Notes under the pieces: model-generated
Told to the model about the DNA's origin: nothing
The model's database searches: none
What the model saw: the letters and a program-made list of their open reading frames with translations, nothing else
Program-made: the position numbers and the translations under genes
From: Hyposmocoma kahamanoa
Lineage: Eukaryota; Arthropoda; Insecta; Lepidoptera; Cosmopterigidae
Reading direction: 5' to 3'
NCBI RefSeq assembly: GCF_003589595.1
Contig: NW_020653200.1
Coordinates: 2,029,751 to 2,093,750, forward strand
Length of the DNA: 64,000 bases
Shown here: piece after piece, positions 56,118 to 64,000 of the stretch
How positions within the stretch are numbered: position 1 is the first letter of the stretch
Layout of the letters: every line of letters begins with the position of its first letter

Positions 56118-57840
56118 CAACACTGTATTGATTTATAGTTCCTTCGAAAAAGTTCTTTTAATTGAAAATATTAAGTTTACTTACGTGCCTTTCGGTTATT
56201 AAAATCTTTAGACTTTCTTCCAATCCTTACCTCCTTTGTTAGCAAGCACGAAGGCATTTCTTGCATAATATTGATATGTATCTTCGTCTAGACTTTTCCG
56301 TCCTTAGATCTAGAAGAGAGGGGAATTAGATTTAGAAAAACCGACCAAGTGCAAGTTCAACTTGCGCAATTGGTGTTCCGAACTAACTGCAAAAACAACG
56401 TATTTTTTTGTTGTTGTCGAATTTGATACATACAGTTTCGTCCACATTCGCCTGTAAGCGACGCACAGGCACGGGGGTTATATTAGATGGTAATTTTATT
56501 GTTCCGATTGTTTGGTTCGGAATACTGTAAAAATGTATATTTGCTCAACGCCCACGGGGCTGGAGTCAAACAGGCACTGTACCAAATAACTGTGTAGGCT
56601 TCGTTTGTTATTTGTTAATTATATCTTTGTAAACAATTATTTACCTAGTTATGTGTTTATATTTAATCTTTCGATAAATTATAGCCATTTTAATTTTAAG
56701 AACAAACTTTGGCGATGTAACGATTCCAATGGCTTAGGTATTAGGTAGTTGTGATTTTTAGTTTCAAGTTTGATTTAAATTATTAATTGAACATCCCTCC
56801 TGTAGTACCTATTCAATAGATCCACACTTCCATAAAGGCTTAATCTGCATTTTATAATCTATCTCGGCTTTAAAACTATGATTACCTTGATCTTTTCTTA
56901 AGACACTGTTATCCGTATATATCGATTTCATGTTAGCTTAGATATAAGCAGTTACACAGTTATTGTACATAATATTGTAGATTAGTTAAGATAAGATTGA
57001 AGTTAATCATTGTTCACTGCTTGGGGTGTGTTTTCTTTTCCGCTCGTCTGAAATGCGCGACAAAAAAGACGACCTGCAAAAAAAATGCGCCCTTTTATTT
57101 TCCTTTGTCGACTTGTAACTCATTTACATTTGGTGGTTTCTAGAAAGTTTTACGCAAATAACTAGAATTGTAAAAAAATTATTACACGAGTAATTAACAA
57201 ACAAATGCAAATGAGTTGGATATATAAAAATTCCATGTAAAAACTCTGTTAAATTCTTATTTATGGTACAAAGTAAAGGTTAAATGAAACAAACTTTATG
57301 TTCAGTAGTACAAGACCCAATATATGTTTTCGAAATCTGATTATGAACAATTGTATGAAAATGTGCCATCAACAGGCAACGTAGGAAATTTTAACAGTTA
57401 TAATTTATTTATATTTTTAGTACTTACATAGATTTAATCCTTGAGAATGTAAGCTAGTTTTAGAGATATCGTTAAAAAATTATTTACCCAGTGTATTGCA
57501 AAAATCTGATGATGTAGTGAATTTTTATGCATGAATGGATTTATGTCAAATGCAAGAATATATTAGAATTAAATATTTTGTGATAATCATATTTATTTCA
57601 TCTTAATTACCCGTTCAAATGAAATATTTTTAATTATTATATTTAAAAGTTCATATGAAAATACCACGGAACACGTAAGAAAATATCTGTTGTTTGCACT
57701 CTTGGGTCCACTAGTGGGTCCAGTAGCATTTTGATAAGTTCTCTTGTCCCCACTACATAAAATGATGGGTGAGAATCATTGACTTAAAATTATAAGAATA
57801 TTAGGATTTGTGAATCCTTTGTCTCCACTCCTACAAGGCT
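56118..57840. other. Downstream of fw, no gene seen
   Basis: AT-rich. A short piece at about 56334-56390 (AAAACCGACCAAGTGCAAGT) is a common lepidopteran dispersed repeat. Confidence 0.45.
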
Positions 57841-58236
57841 AACACGACAGGGCGCGACTTGCACGAGAGCGACATAAAGCGCGAAATACTCTATGCAATA
57901 ATTAATAGATTAAAGCTTAAGTCACACTGGCGCAGAGTCGAAGCGTCGCGGTGCGTCCTGTTTTTCAACTACACCGCCGGGATCGGCGTGGTCGGCGTCT
58001 GACGCCTCACTGCGCCCAAATAACGCGCGGCGACACGCGAAACCACTAGACTGCTACCATATTACGACTCGATTCCATATTTGCGTAACACAAATTTGTA
58101 CCTTAATAGTGGGAAAATAGAGATGAATATGCTATAGGCGAAAAACATGACACGTCGCGACGCTTTGACTCTGTGCCAGTGTGAATTGAGCCTTATCTTA
58201 ATTGTCGCTCTCGCGCCAAGTCACGCGCTATCGCTA
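57841..58236. mobile_element. MITE inserted in a MITE
   Basis: Outer arms of the CGACAGGG family: CACGACAGGGCGCGACTTGC and ACGAGAGCGACATAAAGCGC (57843-57883) face TTGTCGCTCTCGCGCCAAGT and CACGCGCTATCGCTAG (58203-58236). Inside is a different inverted repeat: TCACACTGGCGCAGAGTCGA plus AGCGTCGCG (57922-57950) faces CGTCGCGACGCTTTGACTCT plus GTGCCAGTGTGA (58153-58183). The inner element is about 286 bp. Confidence 0.85.
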
Positions 58237-60236
58237 GAAAATATTAGTCAAAACAGCAACGATGGAAATTTTAAGCGTTTACCCGGTACCATCGACAATT
58301 GACTTGACTATATCACATAAAAGTAGATTTAGGCGGTCTTTTTTGAAAATCACGAACATGTTGTGTATTTTAATGTCGTGTCCGGCTCGTGATTCAATTA
58401 GGCAGTCTTCCTGGGTAATGCGTAAGGTAATTCACTTCACTTTTTATTTTTATGGCTCCATCAATATGAGAACTGATGATTTTGCCAATGTCACAGTTGA
58501 AAGAAAAAAAACGAAACAAAAAAAATTTTCGCTATTATAAGCTCTAATAGGACATTAACCGGTGTTGGTAAGTTGGACTACGGGAGTACTCAGTTGAGAA
58601 TGTAAAACAAAACAGCAAAACAATATTTATAAATATATGTTATTTAAGTGGATAAATTTACATAGAGTAACAATATGGGGGGAGAACACTAAAGTTAAGA
58701 GGTTGTTTATGTTAATGGGGCGGGGGAATTTTGGAGAAAGTAAGTTATAAAGTGGAACAGCAATATTAGGACAATTGAAAAAAATTTAAATCTCATAATT
58801 TAAAAACTTGTTTAGGGTGAGGCCAAGGGCGACTCTGGAATAAGGACAGTATGTATGTACGTAAGCAAATTTTCAAGAAGTATGACGATAGTTATGTACT
58901 AGGGCCATGTAGTAATATCGAAAATAGTACGAATACTCGCACACAGATTTAAAATAAAACACTTTAATATAGGTACTTATTACTGTTTGTATTAGTTGCC
59001 AAAAATCTGCTACGCGTACAAAAGGAGGTACATTGCTTCGTGTAACTTTGCCTGGCTTAATCTCAACTTTCTAAACTCGCATCTACATGTATATACTGTA
59101 GGAAGCTTATTTTAACACAATAAGTGTTATATTAGTGAATAAATTGAAAAAGTACCTACATAATACACGTACAAGGAACAATATCAACACAGAAGTGTAC
59201 ATAATATAATGTTTGCATAATTTTATGTGCGACACATAAACAAAGACAAAAATAATAATATAAAAAACGGCAGGAAGCATTTAAAATTTCTGAAACTCAT
59301 CAAATGCATAATCAAGCTGTTTACATTAGAATGATATGATGTGACTTAATGTTGACTTAATTGATTTAAAACATTCTTTATTTTCACAACAATTCATCGA
59401 ATTGTCTCGCACATCACGATGACACGCCGATCGACCTCTACTATAGCCTTCATGTTAATTATTCATAAATAGTTTCATTTCACGAGTAATTATAATAACA
59501 AAATCAGGCAATTTATCACTCAATGTTACAAAAACACGCACACAAAACCAGCATGCTGATTTTGATTCAATCGGAATTAGGACCGATCGGGCAGTCTCAT
59601 AATCAGATGGATTTCCGAGCGAGAAGATGAACCTGATTCCTACTATATCTTTCTAATTTGTGAGTTAAATCAACTATTGTATCGATTTGAAATATCAACA
59701 GTTTCCGATTAGCCAGTTGTGAATCGCAATTATGAGCCTTGACTCGGAAGAGACGGAGTTTCCGATCGGGAGGCAATCAAAATCAAGCTGCTGAAGCTGC
59801 AGTATACATACAAGTCAAGCTGTGTGTTCAGAACATTTGTGTGTGTGTTTTTTTTTTGACCGATCTTCATTACTGATCAAGTCGCAAGTGATAACCAATG
59901 GAAGCGACATCCTATAGACCTATTAATCCACTTGGGTCAAACAAGGAAAAACGATTTCTGGTGTACTCGGGCTTGTATATTATATTCTATTGGACCCGTT
60001 GCATCTTGCACTGTGTTTCTTCTTTAAAATGTTATACTTCTAACCGATGATTGCGCCAACGTCAAGTTAAAGGAAGACACGCGTTTATTGCTCCAAATTT
60101 GACCGGTGAATTTCCGCGATAGACTTCGCTGAGAGGAGAATTTACAACAATAGACACCACAAGCTTACCCAAACGGTTACAAAAACAAATTGTTACTTCA
60201 TAAATTTACAGACACACAAAGCGGGAGTGGACTAAA
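58237..60236. other. Intergenic, no gene seen
   Basis: Open frame 58262-58540 has no domain. A weak inverted repeat (CTGATTTTGATT with AATCAAAATCAAG, and CCGATCGG) spans about 59555-59800 and may be an old MITE. Confidence 0.4.
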
Positions 60237-60672
60237 ATGGGGATCTTAGGGGGAAAGATATCGTATAGAAGCGCGTTGATAAGGTTGCAGTTAAAAAAAC
60301 AGGTGAGTATATAGTGCCAGACCGCACCCTCACAAAGAGCGGTGTCGAACACGAATCCTAGCTAAGAACACTAACAAAAAAAAAGAAAGAAAGAAACTAC
60401 AGTGCATTATGTTACGCTATGGCTAGGCGTAGACCAATGATCCCTAGAAGTAATATTTTTCGGAATCGACTTCCTAATGAAGGAACAAGGTTTAGATGGT
60501 AGCTCAGGTAGGATTTTGCCATAATTTTTGTCCACAGATAGGCCGGGAAATTGCCCACGAGTGTTCCGTTAGTACAAAGCATGATGGTTCTTTAGCAGTG
60601 GTCCGCACTCTCATTACCTTTTATGCCACTATGGCCAGAGATCGATACCAAGACCACTTCGATATTTTATGA
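60237..60672 (+). CDS. Speculative two-exon small ORF, 66 aa
   Basis: An ATG in AAAATGGGG starts 22 codons (MGILGGKISYRSALIRLQLK...) ending at CAG|GTGAGT (60302). An acceptor TTTTTGTCCACAG at 60537 opens a phase 0 frame of 44 codons (IGREIAHECSVSTKHDG, then ITFYATMARDRYQDHFDIL) to TGA at 60670-60672. Phases agree and both splice sites are good. No homology is recognised, and such a pairing could occur by chance. The first exon may instead lead to exons beyond the window. Confidence 0.22.
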
Positions 60673-61384
60673 GCGGCATATCTATTTGAGTTGTAGAAAA
60701 AAGTTGTCTTCAGCATGGCATTGAGCGTTTAACCAAGTTTTGTAAGCAACTACACGTAAGACATCGCTTCTAGCAGCACAGTGGCTCTTCGGAAAACATT
60801 TTTACAGATTTTTGTGTAGGGTGTATGTAAAGTTAGTTTCTTTGAGACTGAACATCGTATAATTTCCCATAACTGTCCTTTGTCGCTGTTCAGTAAAAAT
60901 GTTTTACGGTAAGATTGATTTTGCGGAGATTGGGAGTGGGATGGGCTTGGGAAAAATGGGGGTGAAGTTACCCGTTAGCTGGGCTGAGTTGAGATGTATA
61001 GTTAGATTTAGTCGTACCTTATGTACTAAAAAGTACATAAGGTACGAACTGGACGGAATCTTCTTGCGGTTTCGATATAACTAATAGTTCCTCAGACATA
61101 ACTAACTTGCTTGATGGATCTCTGACGACAGAATTCGCTGCACTACGAGTCTGTTGCAGCATGAGAGCCCGAGCAAAACGTGTGTGATGCCTCAGTATCA
61201 GGCACTAAACATTCGGAAGCTTGATTTCGAGAACAGCGTGAACATCATACTTACAAAAATAATTTATAAAATACATTAAACAGTGCACGTTATTACAAGA
61301 TTAAATCATGCGATTTTTTATGAACTGTCAGGAATCATTCTAGAGAACAATTATAGTTAGCTCAGAACCAACAACATTAGTAAT
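60673..61384. other. Intergenic, with a perfect hairpin
   Basis: Contains the hairpin at 61012-61047; otherwise nothing supported. Confidence 0.4.
61012..61047. repeat. Perfect 16-bp hairpin, 4-nt loop
   Basis: TCGTACCTTATGTACT (61012-61027), loop AAAA, AGTACATAAGGTACGA (61032-61047). Confidence 0.95.
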
Positions 61385-61525
61385 ATTGACGGTGACTGTA
61401 CTACCTGATCAGTAGGTCCAATGCCCACAATACTGCCCGTAGTCCTACTGGTAAACCCACGGGTAAAAACATTGTCCTTGGTACTACTAGTGGGACTACG
61501 CAGTAGGACCACGGGCAATGAATCC
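61385..61525. repeat. Minisatellite-like AGTAGGACCACGGGCA repeats in both orientations
   Basis: AGTAGGTCCAATGCCC, CCCGTAGTCCTACTGGT, CCCACGGGTAA and CAGTAGGACCACGGGCAA are variants of one unit in alternating orientation, comparable in design to 19180-19400. Confidence 0.6.
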
Positions 61526-62739
61526 TGCGAACTCTTCTAATGTCCAATCCAGAGGAATTTGCCTTACTACCTCCATGCAATCTATCGCACCAATGTCTAG
61601 GCAATGACATTGCAGCTAGAACCTTATACTAGTATGTGGACAGAACAAGATTATTCAAAAGCTGTGACAGAGTAGATGCACATTTTGCTTCTGCGGATGA
61701 TTTTGATTTCTTTTATGCCTGCTACTTTGTTGCCGTTATAAATAATTTGGGCCATTTCAAGAGCCCGCATACGGTTTTAGCCACTAGGTTCATCAGGATC
61801 ATTACACGATTAAGGGACCTACATCATTTTCGGAGTATTTCACACCCGACCCATTTCCGAAACCCGGTCGAATTTATAAATATGTTGGACTGACACATTT
61901 GGGGGATTCTATTTCTTGCCGTGCAGTTCGCCCGCTTCCTTCGGGTCGCCAATAGAGCGTTTCACCTGACCTGGGTTCTATTGACGCAAGTTTGCCTGCA
62001 GCCCTGTCAGGGCGCTCAGCACCTCCACCTTCGTCAACACAAAAGACACTCGCCTTAATGCAACTTTTATACCACCACTAACAGAAATATTCTAATCTCA
62101 GTGAGAATTGGTAAGACCGCAAATAATATATCGCAAATCAAACCCGGACACGTGCGTTCCTCAGAGACGCAAACACTTCTTATCTGCGAATACAATTATT
62201 AAATTAAATTTATTTTAACCACAATAGTGACACTAAACAAACAGCTCGGCTCATCATTAATTCATTATATTTTTACAGGGAATAAAATTATCATGAGCTA
62301 AAAGCCTAGTCGTTTATTAAATAATTGAACATATGATGGTTTCCTACGACGAATAATTTTTTGCCGCCGATTATTGACAGGTTGCAAACTCGTTCGAAAA
62401 TATGTAGGTAACACCATGGTAACATGTTCATTCGCGAATTGAATATGTCGTGAAAACAAAAAATACAATGCGTAGTAAGTAATCACTAAAACTATTGAAC
62501 ACAAATTTATTGCAAGAAAAGTCACAGGTAATAATTAATTATATTGTAATTATTGCTGTTGGTAATACAGGCACCGGGGCTTATTGCAAGTTTCAGAAGG
62601 CGATATGCCGTACAACCAACTGAACTAATAATACAAACTTTGTAGTTAGTTACCAATACACCTTACAGTGATGTAAAATAATAAGAAAGCAGAAAAGATT
62701 GCTTGTTCATCCACGTAGCCCCCCTTGTACGGAAACTTA

Positions 62740-62784
<45 letters not shown>

Positions 62785-64000
62785 TATTAAAACATACATA
62801 CCATAAAGATTTTTAAAACTATTTCAATTGTTCGAGTATTTTTATTGTTTTTAGTAAATTTGATAAATAATTATAGCCTGTATAGACTATTCAGGTGTTC
62901 GAATGATACAACTGATAAATGAAATTATAAAAATTGAGTGAGTCATTAAATGTTAACTAAGTGAGCCGTATGTACTTATGTAGTAAACTAAAAACATGGG
63001 TTATGTTAACAAAGTATTCAGAGATCGTGTCTGCCGTATTTGTCATATCTACATAGATCAAAAACGGCTAATTAAGGTCAATCGAAATAACAGCATCTGC
63101 AGGAAGTTTTCTTTTTTTAAATACCTATCTACACGTTTTTGATAATTGCTCTTTAGAGGGCACAGCGCTTAAAGATTTCTAGTATTTAAAATAAGAAAAC
63201 TTTTTTCCTTAGACGCTTTTACCGCGGACTGACTACTTATGCCTATTTGTGTGTGGGCAAAAAGTAAGGATTCGGCACTAAAATTTTAGTTCCATACTTT
63301 AAATTGTGCCACCATCATGTTTTCAGACACTTGTGTCCAAGATTTGCATGAATTTGGTCAAGCGTTACCGATCTTATTTAAATTAGTACGTGTCATATTC
63401 AATCTCAACTCCAGGGCAATCCGGGGGACGAAAAGGCTTATTTTACATTTATCAATGTATATTTTACGCTTTTTCAATAGCAATAAGATGTAAGTTACGA
63501 CGCTCTGAAACCAACATCGGAATATCGCAGCGCATTTCTCCCTGCGTCTCAGAGCATTGAAAATGATACCTTACTGCAATTGTGATAGCATAAAATATAT
63601 ATTGATAAATTTAATGTCCTCTGCCTTGACGTCCGCCAGTTTGCGCTGACTGTTATTAACCGTAAATATAAATATTTTTATGAAATTAATATACACAAAT
63701 GATTATGCTGAAAAAAATCATTTTTCTGACTCCAATTTATTCTTTTCACGCAAATTAAGCATTGGCTTTGGACAAACTCATGCAAAATCTTTGTATAAAA
63801 ACAAGAGCGTAGCTTACCATTTTAACATCAATTACACTTACTTAATCCTAAAAAGTTAGCGCTAAGCAAATCCGTTAGTCGTAGTGTACACAACATTTGG
63901 AATTTGTCCAATTAATACAATTCAGGAACATACCGTACTCTCGTACTGGGTGAATAAAAATTGAGGTGAGTTGGAATTGACCACATTTTGACAATTTGGA
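61526..64000. other. Intergenic, no gene supported
   Basis: Open frames at 61636-61893 (plus) and 62525-62298 (minus, one hydrophobic segment, no ATG) lack support. A (TA)n microsatellite lies at 62744-62782. The right edge shows nothing recognisable. Confidence 0.4.

Noticed and set aside
58262..58540. 92-codon plus-strand ORF
   Set aside because: No domain, no splice sites, ends in a low-complexity Lys-rich run.
61401..61610. Minus-strand ORF with PVGLPVGL-type repeats
   Set aside because: The repetition comes from the minisatellite at 61385-61525; no coding support.
62298..62525. 75-codon minus-strand ORF with one hydrophobic segment
   Set aside because: It starts with GTG, lacks an ATG before the hydrophobic part and has no clear acceptor. 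Left unannotated.
1..64000. CRISPR arrays, operons, bacterial features
   Set aside because: None seen; repeats here are eukaryotic mobile elements.

Overview
This window looks like nuclear DNA of an insect, most likely a moth or butterfly. It is AT-rich with large introns. It carries tRNA-derived SINEs, a second SINE-like family, a cecropia-type mariner, decayed LINEs, a Penelope-like relic and foldback MITEs of kinds I associate with Lepidoptera. The species assignment is inference; nothing bacterial or plasmid-like is present.

One plus-strand gene occupies most of the window: eleven coding exons from 2987 to 55678 that join in phase into an 835-residue type I membrane protein. Its order is signal peptide, one sushi (CCP) domain, an FTP/F5-8C-like lectin domain, a C-type lectin domain, three more CCP domains, a Thr/Pro-rich stalk, one transmembrane helix and a His-rich cytoplasmic tail. 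This is the architecture of Drosophila furrowed (fw), a selectin-like cell-surface protein linked to Frizzled and planar cell polarity. Introns 1 (21.6 kb) and 2 (13.4 kb) are very long; the distal exons are compact.

Inside intron 1, on the opposite strand, three small exons (23748 down to 21957) join in phase 0 into a 188-residue protein with four hydrophobic segments, its own stop and a nearby AATAAA. I do not recognise its family. It is a nested antisense gene and is the main discovery candidate here. A SINE-like repeat sits within a few bases of its first splice donor.

The rest is intronic and intergenic DNA shaped by mobile elements: a complete but frameshifted mariner at the left edge; LINE relics at 2230-2690, 11400-11650, 33428-34200 and 37620-37865; a GIY-YIG-type Penelope relic at 32333-32990 and a second 3' fragment of it; a BEL/Pao integrase tail at 51420-51990; nine copies of a SINE-like repeat; and several large palindromes, some nested. 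Other points of interest are a decayed duplicate of the fw stalk exon in intron 7, a candidate alternative last exon in intron 10, an unusual terminal-inverted-repeat family carrying tRNA-like sequence, GC-rich islands in introns 1 and 3, and a speculative two-exon small ORF downstream of fw.
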